From contig JAQGDQ010000947.1 of the NCBI GenBank assembly GCA_030141605.1, positions 1 to 64,000 of the forward strand: 64,000 bases of DNA. Direction: 5' to 3'. This document shows positions 12,042-24,600 of the stretch, in pieces. The translations under genes and the position numbers were made by a program. Source of the stretch: Tubiluchus corallicola (taxonomy: Eukaryota > Priapulida > Priapulimorpha > Priapulimorphida > Tubiluchidae). Under the pieces are notes generated by a model. That model saw only the letters and a program-made list of their open reading frames with translations. It was not told where the DNA came from and ran no database searches. How positions within the stretch are numbered: position 1 is the stretch's first letter; each line of letters opens with the position of its first letter.

Positions 12042-12479
12042 TTTTCCATAGCTCATTCGCGGTTTTCACGTGTCCTGTGCATAATCCTACCCGTACCCGG
12101 GAAGTAGTGCTTACAAGCCACTGGTATAGCTTGTGTTTTTTTGCTACATTAAATTGCTGTGTTTACCAGTCTTTAGGACAGATTTCTTTATTTTGGAATT
12201 CTGCCTGCCCATTGTCTACAGTAGACGTGATGGGCATAATTATGATTTGTATTAAAATAATAATACTGTATTATATGATTCGATTAATAATCGATGTTAT
12301 TCCGTAATGTACTGGGCGAAGCATCGGCTTTTTTGCCCATTGTTTTCTCTATTTTCGTACTAAGCTGGTTGCATGTACAAACGTGAAGCAATTAACGTCT
12401 GAATTTTTCGCTGTCTGCGGTGACACGTAGAAATGATGATTACTGCAACGCCTCTAGCGTCTACTCGGTTTGAAAGGTT

Positions 12480-12850
12480 TTATTTTATTTCTCCGGATGG
12501 TCTGCTTACCATCATTTGTCAAATGTCTTTTAAAGTGACCTGACATGTGTGCGCAACTTGTTCCAATCTTTGCATATGTTTGGAGTATGATAGATCATGC
12601 AGTCCTGGTACCAGTTTCGTTGTGTGACTCTGGATGGTTTCTACCTTTCTAATATATTCTAACTTAACTGATTACCATATTTCGTCTGACCGTCTCCATA
12701 CTCCATTACTGGGCGTACATTCAGCCATACAAGGGTTTTGTACAGTATTAAAAACATTTAACAGTCTAAGCAATGCTGTAAGAATAGACCACAGATGTTT
12801 TCGACCTGCTTTATAAGGTTCATCAATAGTTTAAGAGTGTATTCTTTTCC
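12480..12850 (-). mobile_element. LINE reverse-transcriptase fragment, left arm
   Basis: On the minus strand KVETIQSHTTKLVPGLHDLS and YSKHMQRLEQ match the conserved late RT region of LINEs (xxIQRRATKLVPGLxxLSYEERLxxL). Stops before and after show it is a dead fragment. Confidence 0.7.
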
Positions 12851-13021
12851 ACACTGCATCTTACAATTATCACCACAATACAGATAATTATCCAGTAAAG
12901 TAAATACAATGCGATATAGTCCAGATAATACAAATAAAATAAGAAGTCTTTAGCAGCTAGCATATACACGTGCACAATACACAATAATTTTGATGAATAC
13001 AGTTTGAAGCTAAAAGCATAG

Positions 13022-13185
13022 TTTGTCAGGCCAAACAGTATGTGGTATCATAATGCCGCCTGCCTTGAGGTCCTGTTTACATACATCTTTGTTGCGGAGC
13101 AGTGGCCTCCCGGTGGGTCTGGAGCCAGTGGCGAGTTTGCTGTACAGAATGTTCTTGGGCATACATGCTAGAATATTCACATCAT
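13022..13185 (-). mobile_element. LINE C-terminal tail fragment, left arm
   Basis: Minus-strand reading MPKNILYSKLATGSRPTGRP then DVCKQDLKAGGI corresponds to the linker after the LINE RT domain (RLPKxLLYGELxxGxRxxGxPxxRFKDxxKxDLK). It abuts the 22-bp minisatellite. Confidence 0.7.
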
Positions 13186-13225
13186 GTAAGATATGTTTAA
13201 GATATGCTGTTATTTGATGACTAAC

Positions 13226-13500
13226 GATGAAAAGATCTCACGTTGGTGATGAATTGATCTCACGCTGGTGATGAATAGATCTCAATATTGGTGATGAATA
13301 GATCTCATGTTGGTGATGAATAGATCTCATGTTGGCGATGAATAGATCTCACGTTGGCGATGAATGGATCTCGATATTGGTGATGAATAGATCTCATGTT
13401 GGTGATGAATAGATCTCATGTTGGTGATGAATAGATCTCATGTTGGTGATGAATAGACCTCATGTTGGTGATTAATCGATCTCACTTTGGTGATGAATAC
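13226..13500. repeat. 22-23-bp minisatellite, short allele (left arm)
   Basis: About 12-13 copies of GATGAATAGATCTCATGTTG-type units with 22- and 23-bp variants (CATGTTGG, CAATATTGG, CACGTTGG). It sits just upstream of the WDR3 start exon. Most units contain AGATCT. Confidence 0.95.
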
Positions 13501-13613
13501 CATTAGGCAAATGACTGATTCTGAGAGGCAAAGAAATGTTTCATTCTGTTGCGCCTGCATATGTTGTCATTCTATTCATGTTTCACTTACTACTTTTTTA
13601 ATATTTCAGGTAC

Positions 13614-16600
13614 ATGATGGGTATAACAAAGCAGTATTTGCGTTACGTCCCCACTTCTGTATTTGGACTCATCGGCAGTCATAAGAGCAACATTAAATAT
13701 GTTGAGCTGCGAGCACAAATGGGAAAATTCTGTGCTGTTGCTGCCTGTGAAAATGTGCTTATTTGGGATCTGCGCAAGGCCGAAATGGTAACAGTTTTTC
13801 AGCATACTATGCATGATATTCGTTTATCAAATATGTAGAAATAACGGAGCAATTACGCAATAGAAATGTACCAAAAATTGACACTTAGTAAGTGCTCAGC
13901 ACAGTCATCATTATGGTCTGTTGTTAAAGAATGTGTATGTCAGTAGCATAGATTTACCGTATTTATTCGAGTATAACGCGCAAACTTTTCTACCGAAAAA
14001 AGAACTCAAAGTTTGGGTGCGCGTTTTATAAACGAGGGCTGGGGTGACATGCTTAGATGTATCAATATATTATTTGTGCAATGACTCATTAGTCGAAGAA
14101 TCGCTGACCACAATCGCAAAGCATTGAATGCAACAACATCTCTCGACCCACAAAACGCCTATGGTCTATTTTTAGTAACAGTATCCTTGCGTGGACGTTG
14201 TGGATCTAAAATAAATAATTCTCAATGGCTCATGCGCAACACTCGCTGCAGAGGCGAGGCATAGCTAAGGAAATAATCAATAATATTTGCATCATCAGCA
14301 GACTTTGTCATACGGTGTCATTTCCAAGAATTCTTGTTATCCCCTGTGATGTTCATAGTTTACTTTACATTGTCAATAAACGATTTTTATCATGGCCGCA
14401 CGTGTTCAACAACGTTTGTCACTTAGAATGCTTGGTCAGAGCCGATTTTGAATCGAAAATTAGGGGTGCGCGTTATACTCCAATGAATACGGTACATTTT
14501 GAAAAGAAAAGATGACTTTTGCTATTTTTATGCAACATGTTTTGCCTTTCCAGTTGCTTTTGCGGTACTGTTTTTAATTTGCACTGTTTGAAATCTAATT
14601 TATTTCTGTTATGTTGTGAATTAAGTCTGTCATAGCTTCGAAAAGTGGTATACAAGACCATACGTGTTTCATTGCATTCAAACAATAAGGTTTTACATTT
14701 TATTATTTTACATTTTCAGTAACGATTCTTGGTCACAAATAGGGATTTTTTTTTTATTATGAGATACTAAATACTATAGACAGAAAAAGTACAAGTGTTC
14801 CAATTCCGCTAAATAGTATAGAGTTTAGACACCCGCATATTTTTGTACCTTTCAGTTTTCCAAGTAGAAACTAAAGCTGTCTATGGGAAACTAGTCTTTA
14901 ACTAATATGCTCACTTGTTGCACATTTCATTTGCAATTCTTAATTTAAAGTACTACAATAAGAATTTAATGTGTGCTGCCACCTACATTTAAAATTATTT
15001 ATTATTGAAGTGAGTCAAGTTTAATTCAGGTTGTGGCCTTGGTCAGTGCTGCTCGGTCACCTGTACCTGTTGCGCTTACCATATATGGTAGCGTTGATTG
15101 TTAGTGTGTTTTACTAGCTAATCAGGTAAGCTCAGTGGGTGCATGTGACTTGGGTAGCTCTGCCAAGGCCAGACCTTCCCTTTTTCCCCTTCTTGAGCAT
15201 TACTGTTGAATGTTCACCATGTGTTTTCTCTCCTGTAAATAATGGTGTAATATGTAAATAGAAATAAAGTCTTCCACAGTTCAACACAATTTTATGGTTT
15301 CGTTTCGACCACCAGAGCCAGTCTACACTAACTTCAGTCTAATACACTTCAAGCTCTCTACAAATTCATTCCTTTTATGCATACTGCTACAAAGTTTCTA
15401 CAAGGTCCCTGGTTCAGTCCCGGGTTTTGCACTATGTTATGCCTGAATTCAACTATCCAAATCTTGAATAATTTTTCAGGTTGTGAATAATGTTGAAGAA
15501 TAGCAATAATTGTTTCCAACATAAAAATGTCAGCATAAAAATTGTGTCACTTTTTAGGTGACTCAACTACGTGGCGAGAAACAAGAAGCGACAATCGTCG
15601 CCGCCTCACCTGACAAACGCCACATTGCAGTCGGTTACAGCGATGGATCCATTGCAGTATTTAATGCCTTGACTGGTGAGAAGAGTCTGGCATTCAGTGG
15701 ACATAGATCTTCTGTGTCAGCTCTCATTTACGATCACAATGGAATGAGACTCGTTTCAGGATCAAAGGTACCTGAAGAAGGCATTGTGTGTTTTGTATAT
15801 GTAGTAAGGCTTAAAAAAGCAGCCTAGTTTCATGTTGGTGCTGTGATGTATCTTTCTGCCTGTAATATATTATTAGTTATGCATTGTAGTTAGTTAAAGT
15901 ACAAGAAAACCCTCCAATTACATAAAGCTTAAAAAATTCGTCTTGAAATTTAAAATCATTTATGTGCGGCCTTTTTGCATATAGGGCTTGCATCGGTAAC
16001 GCTGTACAAAACTTGTAAATTTAAACTCCCGCGATGACCGTTAGACGCAGCCATTTTGACGAATTCGAAACAAGTTTAGATAACACTGAGTAAAGTTTGA
16101 AAAAATAATCAGAGCATTCATAGGACACATTTCACTAACTAAGTAAAATTTTAAATTACTGTATCTTGTTAATAAGATTAAAAACAGTTTTTTGGGTAGC
16201 GAGTGGTGCACCCTGGATGGTGAGTCAGCTACATTTTACCAATTGGTGAAAACATTTTAAATAAATAATAATTTTCTTTTCTGGTTACATAATCTTTCAA
16301 GCAGGAGCAGGTAAGTGAAATGCTAACTAATATAACTTTACATGGAAAGTTTTTTGAGACATGGTTTAACATTTCCTTTTCTTCCCCTGATTTACTATAT
16401 GGCGTCATACAATGGCACTGTCAAGAGTTAATAAATAAATTGAATTGAATTAAATCTACTGATTAATTTCTTTCTGCTTGCTTGAAAACCACCTATATAC
16501 CTTACTTACCTGGGCAGCAGTTTATCTTCGGTTAATGTTTAAGCCTAGGCAGCCAAAACAATAAACACTGCAGAGTCAAAGCCAAGCCCTGGGCAACCTT

Positions 16601-18772
16601 GAGAATTTCATCTAGATACTTAGTCTGGTTGCTATAGCAACAGGTTGCATCCAGAAAGTTTGCTCACTGATCTCACTTGATATAAACTTTTAGCACTTAG
16701 TAGTCAGTCAGGAAACAAAATGTATATAATAATTACACTGTTTACGTTAGTGTACCTACTGTTTTAATGCATCAAATTAGATAAAAATGTTGTTGATAAA
16801 ATAAAAATTGGCCGTGAGCTAAGTAAATAAATCGTCATTAAATTGAAACGTGCGTCGTTGAAACGAAACGTCGCTAAATTGGGAGTGGTAAAGTGCAGAC
16901 TTTCTGTATCACAGTACCTGAAGTACAAAGATTATTATTGTTTGAAAGCGAGTTGATGTTTGTATAATACTTTTCAGGACACAGAAGTAATGTTGTGGGA
17001 TATCGTCAACGAATCTGGTTTATTTCGACTGCGCGGCCACAAGGGACAGATTACTGGATGCTGTTTCTTTACACAGCATAACGTTCTTATAACTAGGTAA
17101 CATTTACAACTTATATTATGTAAGTGAGTGAGATAAAGTAGAAAAAATTATTTCCTCGTGATAATAACAGCTCAGGTATTTTCAGTGTATACATTTATAT
17201 GCAATATACGATCGTATCTCGCTTTGGGGGACTTCGCTTTTTCCGATATCGGAAGAATCAGACAAAATCTGGATTGTTAAAAAGTCCCGCTCACTACGGA
17301 CACATTCCGTTGTTTCGAGAGCTGACCGCTAGTTATTGGCACGTCACTTTGTTTACATTATTACATCAGTGTAACCACGTGCATATCTATGTGTAAAAAT
17401 ATAGAATCAATTGTGTGGAGTTATTTGAGTCAATTGCAGACAGTTTTTATATACTTTTGCATAGGAGTGGCCAGTACTTAGGCATTTTTGAGACAATTAG
17501 GTATCATGTATCCTTGATAGTTGGGTATTTTAAATCCCCTCATTTGCTAACAGTTTTTATATAGTTTTGCATGGGAGTGGGCCGTACTTAATGTTTTTGT
17601 GACAGTTAGGTGATTGATTCTACATCACCATGAGTCTAATACGCTGCGCTTACTATATTAGCTTAGTATTGGCAAATTCGGACCGACGTCTCCCTGCTTT
17701 TGTCCGGCAAACCCTGATGTGTGTATATATACAGTTCTAAAATTAAGTACTTGTGGAGCTTCAAGTTATTTGGCTGTGTGACTGTGGAAAAGTATGTGAT
17801 TGGATGATTCTTAGAACCATTGCAGCTGATGTAAGTCAAATATAATCGAAGGGGCACCTGTTACTTACTCTAATTTTTTTTGTAAACAATTTTCAACAGA
17901 ATCATCTATGAAGCAGCTAGGCCATTGTTTGTCTGTAGAAAGGTTTTTTATTGTTGCTTGACTGTTTCAGCTCAAAGGATGGTCTTATCAAATTTTGGGA
18001 TCTTACAACCCAGCACTGTTTTAAAACACTTACGGGTCACAGGAACGAGGTAATTTGTGATTTTTTGTCGATAGTTATATTATCCTTATTGATTTTTTAG
18101 CTGTTGTATATCTTGCAACACATTTGTTGCAAAATGCTTTTCGTCTGGGCGGTCGTGAGTTCAATGCAGAACAATCAACTAAACATACATTTCATCAACG
18201 ATCTACAAGTGATTTTGCATGGGAACGTACCATACAGTACAGTATTTTGGAATGCACCTGGCTTCAGATGCTGGTTGGCTGCTTAGCGTTACTTGTTGCA
18301 AAGCAACCCCAATCCTATGGCTGTTAAACTTTTCCACAATGTTTCGCATGGCCATAACAGTGAAATAAACAGGCCTGGGTGACTGCGTTTAGTGCTGAGC
18401 TTGGGTGGCAGACTACCGCCTTCCGTCCCTTGCATGAAAAAACATAGACGGCCTTGTGCTGTCTTCCACAGTGAAAGGGTTAAAGTCTGTACCCTTGATT
18501 TATTTGTTTCTGTATATTAACATACAACGTATTAGATGTTCATTTTGATTTTTTTTACCGCTTGTTAGGTTTGGAATCTGGTTTTAGTAAAAGATGAAAC
18601 TCGTTTAATTACCGGCGCCGGAGACAACGAACTGAGAGTTTGGAATTTACATTTTGCTACAGCGGAATCACAAGAGAGTGAAGAAGTCGAACCAGAACAG
18701 AAGAAGTCTAGAATCACAAGCGACAAAGGCGAAAGTGGCGACGACGACGACGGTGATGAAGAGGATGATGAT
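13614..18772 (+). CDS. WDR3: WDR3 (U3 snoRNP/SSU processome WD-repeat protein), N-terminal five coding exons, left copy
   Basis: Coding exons are 13614-13787, 15558-15767, 16978-17096, 17971-18049 and 18569-18772, each with AG/GT borders and matching phases. They give 262 residues. The start [18 protein letters not shown] matches the WDR3 family start MGLTKQYLRY; the second ATG (13617) may be the true one. WD-type motifs follow ([46 protein letters not shown]), then an acidic run ending EDDD. WDR3 is a nucleolar double-propeller protein of about 940 residues needed for 18S rRNA processing. The exon begins upstream of the ATG, so a 5'UTR intron is likely. No later exon occurs before the transposon at 19046, so about 70% of the protein is missing. 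Confidence 0.9.
13957..14492. mobile_element. MITE in WDR3 intron 1, left arm
   Basis: TA flanks (13955-13956, 14493-14494) and inverted ends CCGTATTTATTCGAGTATAA and CCGTATTCATTGGAGTATAA, each followed by CGCGCA. This is a Tc1/mariner-superfamily style of end. No transposase. The rest of this intron (14493-15557) holds no gene I recognise. Confidence 0.85.
17205..17725. mobile_element. Pogo/Tigger-like MITE cluster in WDR3 intron 3, left arm
   Basis: Left terminus near CGTATCTCGCTTTGGGGGAC, right terminus GTCCGGCAAACCCTGATG; both are relatives of the ends at 19691 and 20223. Inside, GAGTTATTTGAGTCAATTGC and CAGTTTTTATATA..TTTGCAT recur (17425, 17545), as in the central nest and at 42150. 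Non-coding. Confidence 0.65.
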
Positions 18773-19690
18773 GTACGTTTTTCAGTTTGTGTTAATTCTT
18801 AATCTTTACTAAGTCCTTCATTGCTGAGTATACGTTAAAGTTTATTTTAAAGTTTATTTTTTCGAGTATTTGCCGTAAATGGATCTAAGGTGGCGCCATA
18901 GGCTAGCCACTATAGTTTTTGAGTGTTTGCTTTTATAATTAATTGTTTAAGTACTGTCTGATGATGGACAGAATTACCAAAAAATTCTGTGCTGATAATT
19001 ATTTGCAGCATGTTTTAGTCACCTTGAAGAGGAATTACACTCATACAGTAGGCGCCTCCTTAATAGAATCGACTTATTCGCTTAATTGATTCAAAAATGC
19101 GAAACAAAAAACTGAAAAACAAAGCGTGAAAAAATAAGCACTGAAAAAAATTAAAACAACACAGCTGACCCGTGAGAAATAAACAAACTTTGATTTCAAC
19201 TGATTGTAAGTATTCTACGATTCAGTTTTAAAGCATTCACAAAGCCTTAAAAAAAATTTTGGAAAAAAATTTTCCTTCCTCCCTACTGACATCTTTAGAG
19301 GTTTGACAGAAACTTTTTTTAGTGGCCCGCTTTAGAAAGGCGTGTCACCTATATTTCTTCAATGAAACGCCTATCCTCTGAAATATCCATGCAAAAAGCA
19401 AACACCAGCCAACTTTGTAATTTTTCTAAACGTGGTCAAATGTTAATACATACATGACAACCTAGAACTGTACCACTCGAATCAACAGCCAGTGTCAGCG
19501 CTCTGTCTTTTCCACGCCGTACTATTACTCCAGCAAATTTACATTTTAATCGACTCTGTAAGAAACGTAATAGCATTATTTTAACTTCACACTGAATTAG
19601 TTAACAAAATTGTTTACAAATGCGTCTGATTGTTACGAAACTAATTAACTTGATATTCCACATGCTGTAGAACATCAAATGATAACAGTA

Positions 19691-20223
19691 CACTCATCTC
19701 TCGGTTTGCCGGACAAAAGCAGGGAGATGTCGGCCCAAATTTGCCGATTGTCCATATTTACCAATACTAAGATAGATAGAGTAGGCGCGATAAGATAGAT
19801 AGTATTAGACTCACGGTAATGTAGAATCAATCACCTAATTGGCTCAAAATCGTCTAGTATGGGTCGCTGCTATGCAAAAGTATGTAAAAACTGTCGGCAA
19901 TTGACTCAAATAACTCCGCATAATTGACTCTATATTTTTTCTGCACATGCTTAAATAAGATACTTTTGTGTGACCAATGAGCTTTTACTCTATGTCGTCT
20001 TACTTCGCTTTTGTGCGTTATAATATACGTTATCACGTTAAAGTGCAGTCGCTACACGCTGCTTGGTTACACTGACGTAATGATGTAAACAAAGTGACAG
20101 CACGCCAATTAGCGGTCAGCTCGCGAAACAACAGACGGTGCCCGTAGTAGCGTGACTTCTTAACGGTCCAGATTTTGTACGATTTTTCCGATATGCGTAA
20201 AAGTGAGGTCTGGTAAACCGAGA
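19691..20223. mobile_element. Nested pogo/Tigger-like MITE inside the central element
   Basis: The left end after TA reads ATCTCTCGGTTTGCCGGAC-like sequence. The right end is its imperfect inverted counterpart (GGTCTGGTAAACCGAGA) followed by TA. The same terminal pattern occurs in the WDR3 intron copies (about 17205-17720 and 22655-23167). No coding capacity seen. Exact ends are uncertain by a few bases. Confidence 0.6.
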
Positions 20224-20225
20224 TA

Positions 20226-20330
20226 CAGCAGGCGCTGCTTAATAGAATCACTTTGGGACTGACGTGTTTTGACCCAATTAACCAACTGAACCTATTAACC
20301 GATGGGTGTAGTATTACTGGTGTAGAAGTA
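20226..20330. mobile_element. Internal pogo-like terminus inside the central nest
   Basis: After a TA at 20224-20225 the sequence CAGCAGGCGCTGCTTAATAG is a close variant of the outer terminus CAGTAGGCGCCTCCTTAATAG at 19046. This suggests a second element of the same family starts here and may share the right end at 21333. Its own right end could not be separated from the outer one. Confidence 0.5.
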
Positions 20331-20799
20331 TGAGGCATCAGCTTAGTATGAGCTGCAAAGGTTTTAATGAATTTTAGAAACGAAGTAATGCCTAAATTCC
20401 TCTGTGCAGTTAAATTTTTTTTTTAAATATTTTAAAATATTAATTTATATAAGTGAATTAGCTATAAATTAAAAAGTATACTTTTCTGAATCACACTAGT
20501 CCGTTTATTTGCACAAGATACTGTACCTGTGTCTTTGACTGTTAACAGATTAAGCCTGAAAGTGTGATTTGCAACGAGAGCATCAAAAGGAAACCGCAAG
20601 TGATTAAATGTTTAGCTTCCAGAAATTCTTGGGTAACGTAGTGAATGAGAAGGTAACAGATTCAAAGCAAAACCGCTACGCAAGCCTATTAGCGCATGAT
20701 AAACGTACCTGCTTACAAACAAAATGGCGCCTAACATGAATGTTTCCACTGTACATACATTATAGAGCACAAAAGCGAAGTAAAGATGAATAAAAGTAG

Positions 20800-21262
20800 T
20801 AAATGCTCTCTGGGCACATACAATGTATTGAGTCAATTATGTGGAGTTATTTGAGTCAATTACTGACAGTTTTTATATATGACATAAAAGTAGGAAAGGC
20901 TCTCTGGGCACATAAAATGTATTGAGTCAATTATGTGGAGTTATTTGAGTCAATTACCAACAGTTTTTATATATGACATAAAAGTAGGAAAGGCTCTCTG
21001 GGCACATACAATGTATTGAGTCAATTATGTGGAGTTATTTGAGTCAATTACTGACAGTTTTTATATATGACATAAAAGTAGGAAAGGCTCTCTGGGCACA
21101 TAAAATGTATTGAGTCAATTATGTGGAGTTATTTGAGTCAATTACCAACAGTTTTTATATATGACATAAAAGTAGGAAAGGCTCTCTGGGCACATAAAAT
21201 GTATTGAGTCAATTATGTGGAGTTATTTTAGTCAATTACTGACAATTTTTATGTATGTGTAG
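20800..21262. repeat. 94-bp tandem array inside the central transposon
   Basis: The phrase GCTCTCTGGGCACATA recurs at 20805, 20899, 20993, 21087 and 21181, an exact 94-bp period over about five copies. Copies alternate between two variants (CTGACAG and CCAACAG before the T-rich run; CATACA and CATAAA), so the array looks like AB-AB dimers. The unit carries the GAGTCAATTATGTGGAGTTATTTGAGTCAATT-type subterminal sequence also seen near 17410, 42150 and 56370. Confidence 0.9.
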
Positions 21263-21606
21263 AAGCAGCCAGTACCAGGCATTTTTGAATCAATTAAGCG
21301 AATAAGTCGATTCTATTAAGGAGGCGCCTACTGTATGAGTGTAATTCCTCTTCAAGGTGACTAAAACATGCTGCAAATAATTATCAGCACAGAATTTTTT
21401 GGTAATTCTGTCCATCATCAGATAGTACTGAAACAATTAATCATAAAAGCAAACACTCAAAAACTATAGTGGCTAGCCTATGGCGCCACCTTAGATACAT
21501 TTACGGCAAATACTCGAAAAAATAGACTTTAAAATAAACTTTAACGTACACTCACCAATGAAGGACTTAGTAGAGATTAAGAATTAACACAAACTGAAAA
21601 ACGTAC

Positions 21607-24600
21607 ATCATCCTCTTCATCACCATCGTCGTCGTCGCCGCTCTCGCCTTTGTCGCTTGTGATTCTAGACTTCTTCTGTTCTGGTTCGACTTCTTCACTC
21701 TCTTGTGATTCCGCTGTAGCAAAATGTAAATTCCAAACTCTCAGTTCGTTGTCCCCGGCGCCGGTAATTAAACCAGTTTCATCTTTTACCAACACCAGAT
21801 TCCAAACCTAACCAGCGGTAAAAAAAATCAAAATGAACATCTAATACGTTGTATGTTAATATACAGAAACAAATAAATCAAGGGTACAGACTTTAACCCT
21901 TTCACTGTGGAAGACAGCACAAGGCCGTCTATGTTTTTTCATGCAAGGGACGGAAGGCGGTAGTCTGCCACCCAAGCTCAGCACTAAACGCAGTCACCCA
22001 GGCCTGTTTATTTCACTGTTATGGCCATGCGAAACATTGTGGAAAAGTTTAACAGCCATAGGATTGGGGTTGCTTTGCAACAAGTAACGCTAAGCAGCCA
22101 ACCAGCATCTGAAGCCAGGTGCATTCCAAAATACTGTACTGTATGGTACGTTCCCATGCAAAATCACTTGTAGATCGTTGATGAAATGTATGTTTAGTTG
22201 ATTGTTCTGCATTGAACTCACGACCGCCCAGACGAAAAGCATTTTGCAACAAATGTGTTGCAAGATATACAACAGCTAAAAAATCAATAAGGATAATATA
22301 ACTATCGACAAAAAATCACAAATTACCTCGTTCCTGTGACCCGTAAGTGTTTTAAAACAGTGCTGGGTTGTAAGATCCCAAAATTTGATAAGACCATCTT
22401 TTGAGCTGAAACAGTCAAGCAACAATAAAAAACCTTTCTACAGGCAAACAATGGCCTAGCTGCTTCATAGATGATTCTGTTGAAAATTGTTTACAAAAAA
22501 AATTAGAGTAAGTAACAGGTGCCCCTTCGATTATATTTGACTTACATCAGCTGCAATGGTTCTAAGAATCATCCAATCACATACTTTTCCACAGTCACAC
22601 AGCCAAATAACTTGAAGCTCCTCAAGTACTTAATTTTAGAACTGTATATATACACACATATCAGGGTTTGCCGGACAAAAGCAGGGAGACGTCGGTCCGA
22701 ATTTGCCAATACTAAGCTAATATAGTAAGCGCAGCGTATTAGACTCGTGGTAATGTAGAATCAATCACCTAACTGTCTCAAAAACATTAAGTACGGCCCG
22801 CTCCTATGCAAAAGTATATGAAAACTGTTAGCAAATGAGGGGATTTAAAATACCCAACTATCAAGGATACATGATACCTAATTGTCTCAAAAATTAAGTA
22901 CTGGCCACTCCTATGCAAAAGTATATAAAAACTGTCTGCAATTGACTACAAATAACTCTGCATAATTGACTCTATATTTTTACACATAGATATACACGTG
23001 GTTACACTGATGTCACAATGTAAACAAAGTGACGTCCCAACAACTAGCTGTCAGTCTCGAAACAACGGACCATGTCCGTAGTGAGCGGGACTTTTTAACG
23101 GTGTAGATTTTGTCTGATTCTTCCGATATCGGAAAAAGCGAAGTCCCGCAAAGCGAGATACGATCGTATATTGCATATAAATGTATACACTGAAAATACC
23201 TGAGCTGTTATTATCACGAGGAAATAATTTTTTCTACTTTATCTCACTCACTTACATAATATAAGTTGTAAATGTTACCTAGTTATAAGAACGTTATGCT
23301 GTGTAAAGAAACAGCATCCAGTAATCTGTCCCTTGTGGCCGCGCAGTCGAAATAAACCAGATTCGTTGACGATATCCCACAACATTACTTCTGTGTCCTG
23401 AAAAGTATTATACAAACATCAACTCGCTTTCAAACAATAATAATCTTTGTACTTCAGGTACTGTGATACAGAAAGTCTGCACTTTACCACTCCCAATTTA
23501 GCGACGTTTCGTTTCAACGACGCACGTTTCAATTTAATGACGATTTATTTACTTAGCTCACGGCCAATTTTTATTTTATCAACAACATTTTTATCTAATT
23601 TGATGCATTAAAACAGTAGGTACACTAACGTAAACAGTGTAATTATTATATACATTTTGTTTCCTGACTGACTACTAAGTGCTAAAAGTTTATATCAAGT
23701 GAGATCAGTGAGCAAACTTTCTGGATGCAACCTGTTGCTATAGCAACCAGACTAAGTATCTAGATGAAATTCTCAAGGTTGCTCAGGGCTTGGTTTTGAC
23801 TCTGGAGTGTTTATTGTTTTGGCTGCCTAGGCTTAAACATTAACCGAAGATAAACTGCTGCCCAGGTAAGTAAGGTATATAGGTGGTTTTCAAGCAAGCA
23901 GAAAGAAATTAATCAGTAGATTTAATTCAATTCAATTTATTTATTAACTCTTGACAGTGCCATTGTATGACGCCATATAGTAAATCAGGGGAAGAAAAGG
24001 AAATGTTAAACCATGTCTCAAAAAACTTTCCATGTAAAGTTATATTAGTTAGCATTTCACTTACCTGCTCCTGCTTGAAAGATTATGTAACCAGAAAAGA
24101 AAATTATTATTTATTTAAAATGTTTTCACCAATTGGTAAAATGTAGCTGACTCACCATCCAGGGTGCACCACTCGCTACCCAAAAAACTGTTTTTAATCT
24201 TATTAACAAGATACAGTAATTTAAAATTTTACTTAGTTAGTGAAATGTGTCCTATGAATGCTCTGATTATTTTTTCAAACTTTACTCAGTGTTATCTAAA
24301 CTTGTTTCAAATGACCTGTCGTCAAAATGGCTGCGTCTAACGGTCATCGCGGGAGTTTAAATTTACAAGTTTTGTACAGCGTTACCGATGCAAGCCCTAT
24401 ATGCAAAAAGGCCGCACATAAATGATTTTAAATTTCAAGACGAATTTTTTAAGCTTTATGTAATTGGAGGGTTTTCTTGTACTTTAACTAACTACAATGC
24501 ATAACTAATAATATATTACAGGCAGAAAGATACATCACAGCACCAACATGAAACTAGGCTGCTTTTTTAAGCCTTACTACATATACAAAACACACAATGC

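Larger units (their letters stand above)
33..19045. repeat. Left arm of a ~19-kb inverted duplication (giant palindrome)
   Basis: Position x here matches the reverse complement of position S minus x in the right arm. S is 39534 at the outer end, 39490 at the GPCR, 40774 near 12000 and 40379 at the inner end; the steps in S come from insertions and deletions. The outer end is sharp: 33 pairs with 39501, and bases 1-32 do not match what follows 39501. The inner end is the TA at 19044-19045 flanking the central transposon. Over the last ~207 bp before the centre I count about five substitutions between arms. Every gene and repeat in the arm is mirrored unless noted. Confidence 0.97.
19046..21333. 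mobile_element. Pogo/Tigger-like DNA transposon nest forming the palindrome spacer
   Basis: Bounded by a perfect 55-bp terminal inverted repeat (19046-19100 and 21279-21333) beginning CAGTAGGCGCC. TA lies immediately outside both ends (19044-19045 and 21334-21335). A CAG start with TA target duplication is the pogo/Tigger signature within Tc1/mariner. The interior is a nest: a shorter element at about 19691-20223, then another CAG-type terminus at 20226, then a 94-bp tandem array. The segment 20500-20780 resembles the remnants at 7427-7560 and 55770-56350. I see no intact transposase, so it is non-autonomous. Outer ends are certain; internal boundaries are approximate. Confidence 0.9.

Noticed and set aside
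13226-13500. Possible hammerhead ribozyme in the minisatellite (GATGAA motifs)
   Set aside because: The required CUGAUGA and GAAA core elements are missing.
15395-15425. GGTTCAGTCCC resembling a pol III B box
   Set aside because: No A box at the right distance and no cloverleaf; not a tRNA or clear SINE.
18104-18327. Two overlapping ~60-codon frames in WDR3 intron 4, mirrored at 22049-22272
   Set aside because: Both frames lie in an intron and neither resembles a protein; the mirroring is due to the palindrome.
18455-18490. CCCTTTCACTG next to TTAA, like a piggyBac terminus
   Set aside because: No matching second end was found within the intron.
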